Below are positions 23,942 to 34,200 of a stretch of DNA of 64,000 nucleotides, piece after piece. The position numbers and the translations under genes were made by a program. The stretch covers positions 1-64,000 of the forward strand of contig DHQB01000028.1 in NCBI GenBank assembly GCA_002410065.1, given 5' to 3'. The notes beneath the pieces are model-generated. The model was not told the origin of the DNA. It did not search any database and saw nothing but the letters and a program-made list of their open reading frames with translations. The first letter of the stretch is position 1, and each line of letters begins with the position of its first letter. Origin of the DNA: Bacteroidales bacterium UBA5349. GTDB taxonomy: Bacteria > Bacteroidota > Bacteroidia > Bacteroidales > Tenuifilaceae.

Positions 23942-24823
23942 TTAATTCGTCAATGTTAACTCAATGGCTAAGTCAAGATACTCATTCTCGTTGGGTGTCA
24001 AACTCTTTCTATACCACTTCCCTCCAATATAGCTCCAGGTTTCTGATTCACCATACTTTTTAAAAACAGAAAATTTAGGCTCATAGCTTATGCCTGCAAG
24101 TTTCTCTCTACTTCCCTTATATGTGTAGCTATAATGATGCGCATTTTCTTCAATAACAAACCACTCCAACGCAACAAAAAAACCATTCTCAGGGAAACGG
24201 ATATGTTTATCTGATAGGTCAATAATTACAGGTTTTTTACCCCATCTGGCCGATACAATAATGTTGTTTTCAAATATTTCAGCAGAAGGCTCTCCATTTT
24301 CATCAGCGGAAAGAAGCCTTACATTAAAATTTGCATTACTAATCCTCGAGTTTGTCAATATTTTAATGCTTTTAATGTACGGAACTGAACTATATTCGGG
24401 TTGGTATTTGAAATGCTTTGCAGAAATCCACGCGTAACCATTACAGGCAATAGTATGGTTCGATTTTTTATTTTTTAGGCTGTTTACTATAAGTTTGGTT
24501 TTCGTTCGGTTAGGTTTAACTGAAACCTCCTTAAGCTCATAGACCTTTGGCTTTAGATATATCTCAATATATTGGTCCTTTGCTGCAATAGTTTCCTTTT
24601 CATATCCAATTGTTGAGACTATTAGTGAAGCATTTTCCAGATTCTCATTTATGGTGAATTCTCCTTTTGAGTTTGAGGTTGTGCCAAAATTACTACCCTT
24701 AATACAGATGTTTGCATAGGGAATTGGCTCAAAGGTTTCAATGTCAATTACAACTCCCTTGGTTTGGGAGAATCCTGTGAAAAAGGAAAAGGAGAAAATT
24801 GAAAGCAGTATAAACCTCTTCAT
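23942..24823 (-). CDS. Secreted protein with an N-terminal CarboxypepD_reg-like domain
   Basis: This 293-residue protein has a signal peptide (MKRFILLSIFSFSFFTGFSQ). A carboxypeptidase D regulatory-like beta-sandwich at about 20-95 follows (TKGVVIDIETFEPIPYANI, GSNFGTTSNSKGEFTI), a module common at the N-termini of Bacteroidota surface proteins. The remaining 200 residues are beta-rich without a barrel signature or a recognised domain. Its ATG directly abuts the stop of the endonuclease gene upstream, so the two are translated from one message. Confidence 0.7.
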   Translation of the reverse strand: MKRFILLSIFSFSFFTGFSQTKGVVIDIETFEPIPYANICIKGSNFGTTSNSKGEFTINENLENASLIVSTIGYEKETIAAKDQYIEIYLKPKVYELKEVSVKPNRTKTKLIVNSLKNKKSNHTIACNGYAWISAKHFKYQPEYSSVPYIKSIKILTNSRISNANFNVRLLSADENGEPSAEIFENNIIVSARWGKKPVIIDLSDKHIRFPENGFFVALEWFVIEENAHHYSYTYKGSREKLAGISYEPKFSVFKKYGESETWSYIGGKWYRKSLTPNENEYLDLAIELTLTN

Positions 24824-25879
24824 TTAACGATTTACAATTAATCGGGCAATGGCTTTTCCTTGGGTTGATTCAACAGAAATAAGGTAAACCCCATTTGGGA
24901 GAGCGGAAATGCTTATCGGATTTGTTTCGTTTACCAGTATATTTTCAAGGCATATCAATTTATTACCCAACAGATTGTAAATTGTTAAGGTTACGTTCCC
25001 TTTTAGGCTTGTCTCAACATTAACCGTGTTTTGTGCAGGATTGGGCGCAACCTTTACCCTTTGAGCAGCAAAAATTAAAGGTTCAGTGCTATTTGTGTAC
25101 CTCCAAATATCATTGGCAAAGTTGGGGTTGTCAATAAACGGATTACGGTTATGCTGGTAATCGGCATATATTATATTATTCCTATCAATCTCCTTTTGGC
25201 TTACGGGGTCAAACTCGTGCCACTCCAAAAGCAGGTTGACAACCCACTCTTTAAAAGCCGGGAACTGTGTTCCGTTTAGCATCTCGGCACTCCATTCCTC
25301 TACAACGTCGTAGTAACGGGTAACCATATAGAAGTAGGTCCGGGCAAAGTCACCTTTATATTCATCAATTGGTTCAAATACAGTTCCTGAATAGCCTGTA
25401 TATGAGGAAGTACCTAGTTTGCTTCCGTTAGATGATGTGTACGATGAGTTGCCTACTTCGCCAAATGGATAGTTTTCTCTAACTGAATTAACCTTCTTGT
25501 CGGTAGGATATATATGAAAAATGTCTGTCCTCATCGGGTTCGCGCTATTGAACCAGCTTTGGGGGAATGAATGCTCCCTGTTATACTTGTCGCACTCAGA
25601 TGTTCCTCCACTCCCGCTATCCTGATCGTCTCCAAAGGTAAAGCTACAGCTGCTGTACATATCCCACACCGTTCCGTCTTCTTTCTTATCAGTATATGTG
25701 AAGGTAGTCCATAAATCACTGTATTCTAATACTGTATGGTCTTTAATGATTGTGTGAAGCAATTGCATAAGCTCTTCGCCATGCTTGCCTTCAGCATTGT
25801 TATAGTAACCGCTTGGCGGTTGGGCTAATACCAATAAGACGGTTATGCTTAAGAGCAGGGTTAAAATAATTTTTTTCAT
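24824..25879 (-). CDS. Secreted endonuclease I family nuclease with T9SS sorting domain
   Basis: This is a 351-residue extracellular nuclease. The ATG at 25879 is chosen because it starts the signal peptide (MKKIILTLLLSITVLLVLAQ); the frame extends seven residues further. The endonuclease I core spans about 22-255 and contains the beta-beta-alpha-metal site NREHSFPQSWF with the likely general base His103, followed by DIFHIYPTDKKVNSVRENYP. The last 75 residues are a T9SS type A sorting domain (VAPNPAQNTVNVE, LPNGVYLISVES). Expected role is degradation of external DNA/RNA for nutrient use. A second T9SS phosphodiesterase-fold enzyme lies 3.5 kb away. Confidence 0.92.
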   Translation of the reverse strand: MKKIILTLLLSITVLLVLAQPPSGYYNNAEGKHGEELMQLLHTIIKDHTVLEYSDLWTTFTYTDKKEDGTVWDMYSSCSFTFGDDQDSGSGGTSECDKYNREHSFPQSWFNSANPMRTDIFHIYPTDKKVNSVRENYPFGEVGNSSYTSSNGSKLGTSSYTGYSGTVFEPIDEYKGDFARTYFYMVTRYYDVVEEWSAEMLNGTQFPAFKEWVVNLLLEWHEFDPVSQKEIDRNNIIYADYQHNRNPFIDNPNFANDIWRYTNSTEPLIFAAQRVKVAPNPAQNTVNVETSLKGNVTLTIYNLLGNKLICLENILVNETNPISISALPNGVYLISVESTQGKAIARLIVNR

Positions 25880-25943
25880 CTGTTCGACTTTTATGCGCAA
25901 AATACTACAATTACTTTACTCAGTATCATTAATTGCTTGTTGA

Positions 25944-26507
25944 CTAAAGATTTTTTGGATAAATAACACGATCCATAGTTATATCGTAGTGGTCAACAGG
26001 TACACTATCCACAAGTTGAAACGATAGGCAAACACCAAACTTTGGCACGCTAATGGTTTTAAGCAACTTATCATAATAACCCTTTCCGCGGCCAATTCTG
26101 TTCCCTTTTAAGTCGAATGCCATGCCTGGGATAATTCCAAAGTCGATACTTTGCTCTGTGAAAATCTCGCCCTTTTGGGGTTCTAGAATTCCGAACGATG
26201 GGCCAACAACCATACAATCAGGACCAGAATAAACTCTAAGCTCTAGAATATCACCAACTACCAAGGGAAGTATAATTGTTTTATGCTTATACCACTTATC
26301 AACAAAGCGATGGGTTTCCACCTCTTTGGGCAACGACCAGTAGGCAAGAACTGTTTTAGCCTCTTTAAAAGCAGGGGATTGTTCAATTTGAGCAAAAACA
26401 TTATCCGATTCTATAGGATAGTTCTCTTTGTTAAAGGCCGATTTTTTCACCTTAATCTCTTTCCTAAGAGCTTCCTTATTCTCTTTTATCAATTCGTTAG
26501 TTTCCAT
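25944..26507 (-). CDS. 5-formyltetrahydrofolate cyclo-ligase
   Basis: This 187-residue cytoplasmic enzyme converts 5-formyl-THF to 5,10-methenyl-THF using ATP. Family motifs are visible: LRKEIKVKKSAF at the N-terminus, FGILEP in the middle and the ATP-binding loop GNRIGRGKGYYDKLL near 125-140. Normal length for the family. It lies between two secreted-protein genes on the same strand without functional relation to either. Confidence 0.94.
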   Translation of the reverse strand: METNELIKENKEALRKEIKVKKSAFNKENYPIESDNVFAQIEQSPAFKEAKTVLAYWSLPKEVETHRFVDKWYKHKTIILPLVVGDILELRVYSGPDCMVVGPSFGILEPQKGEIFTEQSIDFGIIPGMAFDLKGNRIGRGKGYYDKLLKTISVPKFGVCLSFQLVDSVPVDHYDITMDRVIYPKNL

Positions 26508-26556
26508 ATTATCAGATTTTAAAGTATTTATAAATAAACAAATGGTTTAGATATAA

Positions 26557-29424
26557 CTAGTTAAAATTATTGCCGTAGAGCTTACTTATATCAAAACCAA
26601 CAATAAACTCATGGAAAAAGTTCGAACTGCTCAGATTATACCCCCCACTATAGCCTAACTGAATCGAATTATAAAGTCTTAAAAAATGCAGGTCACCCAA
26701 AAATTCTATCCCTACCGAAGAGTAGTTCCTGTTCATAATACCGATACCGCTTTCGCTTAAAAAGTAGGCTTGTCCCCAGGCATTGTCGTAAAAGGTATTT
26801 ACAATAATCCTCTTAAGGTAAACCAAGGAGCCAAGGGCTAGATCAGGGTAAATAAGTGGAAAGGCATAATCTAGGGTTACAACTTCGTACTGTTTGCCAA
26901 AAAAATCCGAAAACCCTCTAATGGGATTAAGCGTCGTAAGCCTAATGTATTGAGCGTTAAGGTGCCTTTCAAACTGCCCTTTTAGCATAATACTGTGATT
27001 TGATAATAATCCAGGCAGATAAATAGTTGCCCTGGCTTTTATTATATCCTCCAAAGTTTTTTCTTTACTTGGAGCCATATTTACACTTCCAAAAAGTTGA
27101 GCACCAAACCTAGGTCTAATATCTCGATGTGCCATACGCGTATAGCTCAAAAGGCTAAAGTAAGGTTCAATGGTATTAATCCCATGTTGATATAATTCGT
27201 TTTTGTAGTCCCAAACCTTGATGTTGGCATATGAATATTGGGTTGCAATATTTATTGCAGTTACTACATTACCCGACGAAAGTGTAAAGGGAAGCCTGAC
27301 TGTAACGTTTCCGTTTACAGCAGGTTTGCTCCTATAGATTGCAAAAATAGGGGCTATTGGACCGCCAATAATTTGAGCATAACTATTCCCGTAATCAAAT
27401 CCAATAGAGATTTTTGGAAACCACCCCATCCACTCAATGTGACTATGTAAACCGTGGGTTTTATTGTACGAGTAACCAATGCTTGAAACTAGAGTGTTGG
27501 TAAGGTTTTGAGAAATAAGGGTTGCTCCAGGATAAATCTCAATATTCCCTTTTACGAGTTCTATAGGGTTGTAGTATAAAGGTGCCCAACTGTGTATGTT
27601 AAATAACTGGTTTAGGACAGGTATGCTTTGGCTTTTCAGTTTTTTATTCTCATTAACTTGTACCTTAAGGTCTTCATTCAATTCGAAGTTTTTAGAATAA
27701 AAAAGCGGGTTGCCAAATTTTTCAATGTAATGGTACTCCTGTTTATTGGATGTATGAATAATGCAGGGGCGCGAACCTTTACTGTTATATGTTGATGCAA
27801 CTATTTTGTCTGTAGAGCTTAACGATATATTACTTACACCAAATGTTGAACTAGTTACTCTAAATGTGCTATCGCTTCTTACAAGATGCTTAAACACCTG
27901 TTCGCGGTAATCTTGTGTCATTGTAAAGTATAGAGAACTATCGGCATACACTATGTTTGATATATCTCTAAAGATTGGGCCGAGTAAAGTATCGTATGAG
28001 TTTGTTATAAGCGAATGCAGCAAAACAGTGGCCCCTTTTACAGACGAACTTCGCGATATTATACTATTCTTATCAACTCTGGCAATTTCTTTAATCTCCA
28101 GATCATCAAGAACACAAATGGCTTTCAACCTGTTTCCCTGAAGATCAATTACAATAATATTGCTTTTGCCCTCTGGAGTATACTCAATAGCCGCTATTCG
28201 ACTTGAATCTATTAGTACCGGATTAAAGAGTTTGGCTTTATTGGTTATCCTCTTTCGTTTTAGTGTTTTAATATTGTAGGTCCAAATTTCTGAGTAGTTC
28301 TGATATTCCCAACGTAACCCTGCACGATATTGACTCCAAAGAATTAGGGTATCGTTTACAAAAGGTTTATGGGTTAGGTATCCAGGTCTAAAAAGAATCT
28401 CTTCATCAAGGCTTGTTGTGTTTATTTGAACAAAAGAGGGACTTTTTGCCAGCGAGGTTTTGAGTGATATTATTGTTGAATCGGATGTTAGGTAAGGGTA
28501 TTGATACTGTACGTAGTCCGATTTATCATCTGGCGACTTTGTACTCAAAGCAATAATATTGTCCTCATCACTAGGGAGTTTGCTCCAAATAGAGTTGCAA
28601 TGGGCGAGTGATTCATTGAAAATTTTCCCTAAAGAGCGCTTAAGCTCTTGTTTAGCTGAAATTCTAAAGGGAAATATGTAATAAGGCCGTTTTGAAACCT
28701 TATCAAAAGCGTTTATCCAAACATTAGAGTTATACTTCAAGTTAGTATATGCAACCATCATATAACCAAAACAATAATAATTTGGAATGTAATTTTTATA
28801 GGAACCTAACAACCATTTGCTATGACTATACGTGTTTCCATTTTCGCCTAGTACAGCAAGGTATTGCCTGTAAAAAGAGGCTTGTCGACTTCGTCCGCCA
28901 TAAGAATATTGGGTCTCAGCGTAAACCGCATCCCCCTCGAGGAACCAAATGGGAACCATTCCAGCAGCCATACCAATCGATTGTTGCCCTAGAATAAATG
29001 AACCAAACCGAAAAACTCCCTTATTAAGTGTGTTCATCTGAACAGCGTGGCGCGTTTCGTGGATTGCCAGAGTTCGAAGCCAAGGCTCTGGATCGCTGTC
29101 CATAGCAGGAGTGGTAACCAGCTCAATTCTTTTTGGTGCCCAGCTAACAAAACCATTGCTAAGCACACTGCTATTATGGAGTATAACCGGAAGTCTAAAG
29201 GGTTTTTGATTGAAATCTTTGGCTACAAGTCGCCAAGCGTAATTTTGGTGTTGAGCATACCTTTGAGCAATGCTTTCTGCATTTACAGGGAACAGAATGT
29301 GCAGACTATCGGTTTTTAGCTCCCTCCATTTGGTACTTGCGGGCTCTTGCCCACTTATGAAAAACTGCGAGTGTACCTGAGAAAAAAAACAGGCAAGCAG
29401 TATTGCAAACCCGAAGCGTTTCAT
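26557..29424 (-). CDS. Outer-membrane protein with a zinc-peptidase HExxH motif, propeller-like middle and barrel-like C-terminus
   Basis: This 955-residue protein has a signal peptide (MKRFGFAILLACFFSQVHSQ). The N-terminal 20-270 region carries HETRH (His122, Glu123, His126) and WFLEGDAVYAE with Glu163. That is a complete gluzincin-type HExxH plus downstream Glu, similar to peptidase-MA-like proteins. Residues about 280-600 contain repeated beta segments reminiscent of a TolB/WD-like propeller. From about 640 the sequence alternates in the manner of an outer-membrane barrel (TNTLVSSIGYSYNKTHGLHS, SSVGIEFLGDLHFLRLYNSI). The predicted picture is a periplasmic or surface protease anchored by its own barrel. 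The EEP-domain gene ends 4 bp before it. Family name unknown to me; proteolytic activity is inferred from the motif only. Confidence 0.7.
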   Translation of the reverse strand: MKRFGFAILLACFFSQVHSQFFISGQEPASTKWRELKTDSLHILFPVNAESIAQRYAQHQNYAWRLVAKDFNQKPFRLPVILHNSSVLSNGFVSWAPKRIELVTTPAMDSDPEPWLRTLAIHETRHAVQMNTLNKGVFRFGSFILGQQSIGMAAGMVPIWFLEGDAVYAETQYSYGGRSRQASFYRQYLAVLGENGNTYSHSKWLLGSYKNYIPNYYCFGYMMVAYTNLKYNSNVWINAFDKVSKRPYYIFPFRISAKQELKRSLGKIFNESLAHCNSIWSKLPSDEDNIIALSTKSPDDKSDYVQYQYPYLTSDSTIISLKTSLAKSPSFVQINTTSLDEEILFRPGYLTHKPFVNDTLILWSQYRAGLRWEYQNYSEIWTYNIKTLKRKRITNKAKLFNPVLIDSSRIAAIEYTPEGKSNIIVIDLQGNRLKAICVLDDLEIKEIARVDKNSIISRSSSVKGATVLLHSLITNSYDTLLGPIFRDISNIVYADSSLYFTMTQDYREQVFKHLVRSDSTFRVTSSTFGVSNISLSSTDKIVASTYNSKGSRPCIIHTSNKQEYHYIEKFGNPLFYSKNFELNEDLKVQVNENKKLKSQSIPVLNQLFNIHSWAPLYYNPIELVKGNIEIYPGATLISQNLTNTLVSSIGYSYNKTHGLHSHIEWMGWFPKISIGFDYGNSYAQIIGGPIAPIFAIYRSKPAVNGNVTVRLPFTLSSGNVVTAINIATQYSYANIKVWDYKNELYQHGINTIEPYFSLLSYTRMAHRDIRPRFGAQLFGSVNMAPSKEKTLEDIIKARATIYLPGLLSNHSIMLKGQFERHLNAQYIRLTTLNPIRGFSDFFGKQYEVVTLDYAFPLIYPDLALGSLVYLKRIIVNTFYDNAWGQAYFLSESGIGIMNRNYSSVGIEFLGDLHFLRLYNSIQLGYSGGYNLSSSNFFHEFIVGFDISKLYGNNFN

Positions 29425-29428
29425 TTGC

Positions 29429-30700
29429 CTATTGTTTTGTAATTCTTAAAACCTTTTGAAAGTTATTACCCTTAATCTGCATAATGTATATCCCGGGCAC
29501 AAGTCTATTGGCGTTTAAAGAATATTTGTTTCCGCTACTTACTGAAAGGGTATCCTTCATTACAAAGGCTCCAAGGCTATTGAATATGCTAACAGAAGCG
29601 GTTTGTGGTAATATGCCATCAATCCAGAAATCAATAGTATTAACAACAGGGTTTACTACTTTAATTGTGGGTTGCACAAATGCGGATGAATTATCATTTG
29701 CATACAAATCGTAATCAACATTAATCTTAAGTGTAACGGGTAAATGGTCAGACATGTTGAAAAGTGCATTAATAATGTTAGATGGCAAAGAGTAGTTTAT
29801 TGGTGATATAAGGGTGCCATTAAATCGGTTGCCATCTTGGCCGTATGCCCAATAGGAGTCCTCCACGTACTTAGCGCCCTTTGTTCCATCAAGCAACGAT
29901 TTGGAGGTTAGAATAAAATCAAACCGGTCATCCATACCACCGCCCGAAAAGCAGTCACCTGAAATATGGGTTGACTGGGTATGGTAGTTTGAGTATAAGG
30001 GATTATCGTGCCATTCACCAATAGCATCAGCAGGATCGTAAAACCTTATGCCAGTAGATGTTTGTGCTAAAAATCGCTGAAAAGCCAACTCCTCAGGAGA
30101 GTATACATTAAAATCTCCCATAAGCATTATGTTGCCTTGAAGATTTCTGTTCTTTATGTAGTTCATTATCTGTAGGGCAGAAGTAGCTCTTGTGCTTGCG
30201 TCTTGGCTACCGTTGCCTGCCTTTAAATGCGAAACAATACAGGTAAGAAAAGTTGTATCGCCATTAATTAGATTGCTTGACTTATGATAAAGTGTGTAAA
30301 CATCTGTTTGTCTGGGACTTGTTTGTATGTACGATTGATGCTTTAGCACAAGTTTGTCGGTGTTGTAATATAGCATATTTATTAGATAACTACCTGTAAA
30401 AGTAGCACTCTGATAGCGTGTTACCCCATCAACGTTAAGCGCATTGTTTAATAGTATACTAACACTATTGGGGCTTCCATTAAGTTCGTTAACCGTAAAA
30501 ATGTCAGGTTTATAATGCTCAATTATCTTGTTTAGGTTAATGTTCTTTTGATTGAGATTATTATTCGATTCTGTGCAAAAGGAGGTAATCATATCGTAGT
30601 ACAAAAGGTTGTACTGCATTACTCTAATGGTATCTCCTGCAAACAGCAGTTTAGCAGAGAGCAAAAAAGTTAGAATAATAGTAAAAAGAGGCTTTTTCAT
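29429..30700 (-). CDS. Secreted endonuclease/exonuclease/phosphatase-fold enzyme with T9SS sorting domain
   Basis: This 423-residue protein has a signal peptide (about 1-21) and an EEP (DNase I-like) domain at about 24-325. Motifs in order are VMQYNLLYYD, DIFTVNELNG (metal-binding Glu), SHLKAGNG, LMGDFNVYSPEE and SDHLPVTL (catalytic Asp-His). The C-terminus is a T9SS type A sorting domain (NSLGAFVMKDTL, LVPGIYIMQIKGNNFQKVLR). It probably hydrolyses extracellular nucleic acids or another phosphodiester. It is immediately upstream (4 bp) of the metallopeptidase-barrel gene and so likely in the same transcript. Confidence 0.88.
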   Translation of the reverse strand: MKKPLFTIILTFLLSAKLLFAGDTIRVMQYNLLYYDMITSFCTESNNNLNQKNINLNKIIEHYKPDIFTVNELNGSPNSVSILLNNALNVDGVTRYQSATFTGSYLINMLYYNTDKLVLKHQSYIQTSPRQTDVYTLYHKSSNLINGDTTFLTCIVSHLKAGNGSQDASTRATSALQIMNYIKNRNLQGNIMLMGDFNVYSPEELAFQRFLAQTSTGIRFYDPADAIGEWHDNPLYSNYHTQSTHISGDCFSGGGMDDRFDFILTSKSLLDGTKGAKYVEDSYWAYGQDGNRFNGTLISPINYSLPSNIINALFNMSDHLPVTLKINVDYDLYANDNSSAFVQPTIKVVNPVVNTIDFWIDGILPQTASVSIFNSLGAFVMKDTLSVSSGNKYSLNANRLVPGIYIMQIKGNNFQKVLRITKQ

Positions 30701-30770
30701 TTTAGTAGATTATGTAATATTTCTGAAGATTAAAAAGGGGGGAATATACCCATGTGATGGCTTGTTTGTT

Positions 30771-31121
30771 TTATCCTCCAGCCTTCTTCACATTCTTATA
30801 CCCTAATTCTTGTAGAAGGTTTAATATCTTATCACGGAAATCGCCCTGTATAATAATTTCGTCATCCTTAACAGAACCACCAACACCACATCGACTTTTA
30901 AGATGTTTAGCAAGGTTTTTTAGTTCTTCTTCGCTACCAACAAATCCAGTAACAATTGAAACCGTTTTCCCTCCCCGATTTTTCTTCTCCAATCTAACTC
31001 TTAAAACCTGTTTTTGGGGCTCAACGGAAACTTGCTCTTCCTCCTCGTTGTTATTCGGATTATAATTGGGGTTTGTAGAATAGGCAAACGCCAGTTTATC
31101 CTTCCAATCATTACTGTTCAT
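30771..31121 (-). CDS. SUI1/eIF1-like translation initiation factor (YciH family)
   Basis: This 116-residue cytoplasmic protein has the SUI1 fold at about 40-113 (LRVRLEKKNRGGKTVSIVTG, LAKHLKSRCGVGGSVKDDEI, IIQGDFRDKILNLLQELGY). The archaeal/eukaryotic eIF1 homologue checks start-codon choice; the bacterial YciH form is thought to act in initiation under stress. The open frame reaches 31139, but a -7 promoter box covers 31137-31144, so I start at ATG 31121 (MNSNDWKDKL). The N-terminal 40 residues are low-complexity Asn/Glu. Confidence 0.9.
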   Translation of the reverse strand: MNSNDWKDKLAFAYSTNPNYNPNNNEEEEQVSVEPQKQVLRVRLEKKNRGGKTVSIVTGFVGSEEELKNLAKHLKSRCGVGGSVKDDEIIIQGDFRDKILNLLQELGYKNVKKAGG

Positions 31122-31136
31122 GTTCAAAAATTTGTA

Positions 31137-31144
31137 CAAAGTTA
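31137..31144 (-). promoter_or_regulatory. TAnnTTTG -7 box for the SUI1 gene
   Basis: On the minus strand the bases read TAACTTTG. The RNA would begin near 31130, just ahead of ATG 31121, which excludes the longer start. No properly spaced TTG -33 is seen. Confidence 0.5.
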
Positions 31145-31297
31145 AATAAAATACAAAGACATTCAGTTCTCAAACAAATGTTGTGCATTTATCAAAGTAA
31201 TTGCGATAAGCTAAAATCAATCTAATAGTGCGGGTTCAACCAAAATAGTTTAAATTAGCTCCATAATATTAAGTATTATCAATCAATATCTACATTA

Positions 31298-34200
31298 ATG
31301 AAGAACTATAAGCAAATCAACACTTATTTGGGTTGGTTGATATTTTTTATTGCCGCAGCGGTTTATCTTTCAACTATGGAATCGTCGGCAAGTTTTTGGG
31401 ATTGCAGCGAGCGTATTACAGCAGCCTATAAGCTGGAAGTTCCTCATCCTCCAGGAGCACCTTTCTTTATGCTTATGGGGCATTTCTTTACCGTATTTGC
31501 AGGTTCCGATGTAACGCAGGTTGCGGTTATGATGAACACCATGTCGGCATTAGCATCTGCATTCACAATACTTTTCCTGTTCTGGTCCATAACGCACCTT
31601 TCGCGAAGGTTAATGTTAAATTCAGACGATGAAGAGACTAGCCTTGGACAGGCCATAGCTATTTTAGGAAGTGGTGCCATTGGTGCACTTGCATATGCCT
31701 TCACCGATAGTTTTTGGTTTATTTCTGTAGAGGCCGAAGCCTATGCCACATCATCAATGTTTACGGCTATTGTGTTCTGGGCAATTTTAAAGTGGGAAAA
31801 TGTTGCCGATAAACCTCACGCCAACAGATGGTTAGTTCTCATAACCTTTATTATGGGTTTATCAATTGGTGTTCACTTACTTAACCTGCTAACAATACCT
31901 GCCATTGTTTTTGTTTACTATTTTAAAAAGCACAAGGTAACCAAATGGGGATTTGTTGGAGCACTTGGTGCATCGATAGCACTGCTTGGTGCAGTAATGT
32001 ATGTTATTATCCCTGGTATTATCTCCTTGGCTGCCAAGTTCGAATTACTATTTGTAAACTCATTTAGGTTACCATACAATTCAGGGGTGATTTTCTTTAT
32101 TGTTTTCGCGTTTAGCTTGTTGTCCTTTGGATTATGGTACACAGTAAAAAAACAGCAAGTTCTTTTGCATACCCTGATTCTTGGTCTATCGGTTATGTCA
32201 ATAGGATATTCTTCATACACCCTATTGGTTATTAGGGCACAGGCCAATCCACCTATGAATCAGAACAGCCCGTCAACTGTTTTTGCGCTATTAAGCTACT
32301 TAAATAGAGAGCAGTATGGTGATCGACCTTTAGTAACAGGGCAGTATTATAATGCACCTGTTATTGACAGTAAGGATAAGCAAACCTATATACGGAAGAA
32401 TGGGCGTTACGAAAAAACATACCTAAAAACAGTATATAAACACGATGAGCAGTTTCAAACCTTTTTCCCAAGGATGTGGAGCTGGCGCGATGATCATATA
32501 GCTGAGTATAAGCGGTGGGGAGATGTTAAGGGACGACCAATCAGAACCCAGAACTCAAGGGGTGAATCAGAGGTAAAATATGTGCCAACATTTTCTGAAA
32601 ACATCCAATTTTTTATTACCTACCAAATTGGCCATATGTATTGGCGTTACTTTATGTGGAATTTTGTTGGACGCCAAAATGATGTACAGGGACATGGAGA
32701 TTTGCTCAATGGAAATTGGATTACGGGGATTAAACCTTTGGATGCAGCTAGGCTTGGTAATCAGGACAAGTTAACACCCGAAATGCTTAATAATCCTTCG
32801 CGGCATTCTTACTTTATGTTGCCATTAATCCTTGGGATTTTTGGAATGGTATATCAATTTGTACGCGATAAGAAAAACTTTTGGGTTATTACTCTTCTTT
32901 TCGTACTAACGGGTATGGCCATTGTGGTGTATCTTAACCAAACACCCCTGCAACCCCGTGAGCGCGATTACTCTTACGTAGGCTCTTTTTATGCATTCTC
33001 TATTTGGATAGGGATTGGGGTGTTGGCACTTTACGAAACTGCACGTAAATATTTTAAGCCCATACTATCAGCAGGTTTGGCAATAATTTTATCGCTTAGT
33101 GTGCCGTTAATACTTGTTGCTGAAAACTGGAACGATCACAACCGTTCAGGACGAACTTTTGCACGCGATTTTGCTTATAATTACCTAAACACATGCGAGC
33201 CCAACGCAATTATTTTTACCAATGGCGATAACGACACTTTTCCATTGTGGTATGCACAAGAGGTGGAGGGGATTAGGACAGATATTAGAATTGTAAACTT
33301 AAGTTTACTTGGCACCGATTGGTACACCGAGCAAATGAAGTGGAAAACATACGAATCCGATCCACTGCCAATTACGATGGATTTTGATAAGTTCGTGCAG
33401 GGAACACGCGATGTGATTTACATTATCGAAAAGGTAAATATACCTTTTGAATTAAAGAGGATTATGGATTTTGTAGGTAGCGATAATCCCGATAAACGTC
33501 ACAGAACACCAGGCGGCGAATACATCGATTATTTACCCACAAGGAAGCTGAAGATTACCGTTGATAAAGATCTCGTTCTGGCAAAGGGCGTTGTAAAACC
33601 AGAGGACGCTCATCTTATTGTTGATGAGATGCAATGGACAATTAGTAATGAGAAGGAGTATATTCAAAAAAACGAGATGATGGTGCTCGAGATTATTGCT
33701 AACAACAACTGGGAACGTCCAATATATTTCGTTTCATCAGGGGGCGACTCCGACGTTGGTTTGTCCGATTACCTACAACTCGAGGGTTTTGCATACCGGC
33801 TAGTGCCCATCAAAACTGAACCAGTCGATTATTTGTCGGTTGGCAGAATGAACGTAGATAAGCTTTATGCTAACTATATGGAGAAGTTTAAGTGGGGAGG
33901 GCTTGAGAATTCAGATGTTATGGTTGACCATAATGTTCAGAGAACCGCATTGGTTTTGAGGCTTAGAAGCAACTTTAACCGATTGGCCGAGGATCTTATC
34001 GCTCAAGGGAAAATCGATTCGGCAATAAATGTTGTAGATAGGATAGTTGAATTACTACCCTTTAATAAATTCCCATACGATTTATTTACCATTGGCCTCA
34101 TTGAAAGTTATTATAATGCAAACGAAACTGCCAAAGCCAACGATCTTTTAACCGGCTATGCAAATAATTGTATCGAGAATCTGGAGTATTACTATAGTTT

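Noticed and set aside
30754..31065. 103-codon plus-strand frame over the SUI1 gene
   Set aside because: The minus-strand SUI1 protein has clear family motifs; the opposite frame is low-complexity Ser/Phe.
31122..31139. Longer SUI1 N-terminus starting at 31139
   Set aside because: The start would lie inside the -7 promoter element at 31137-31144.
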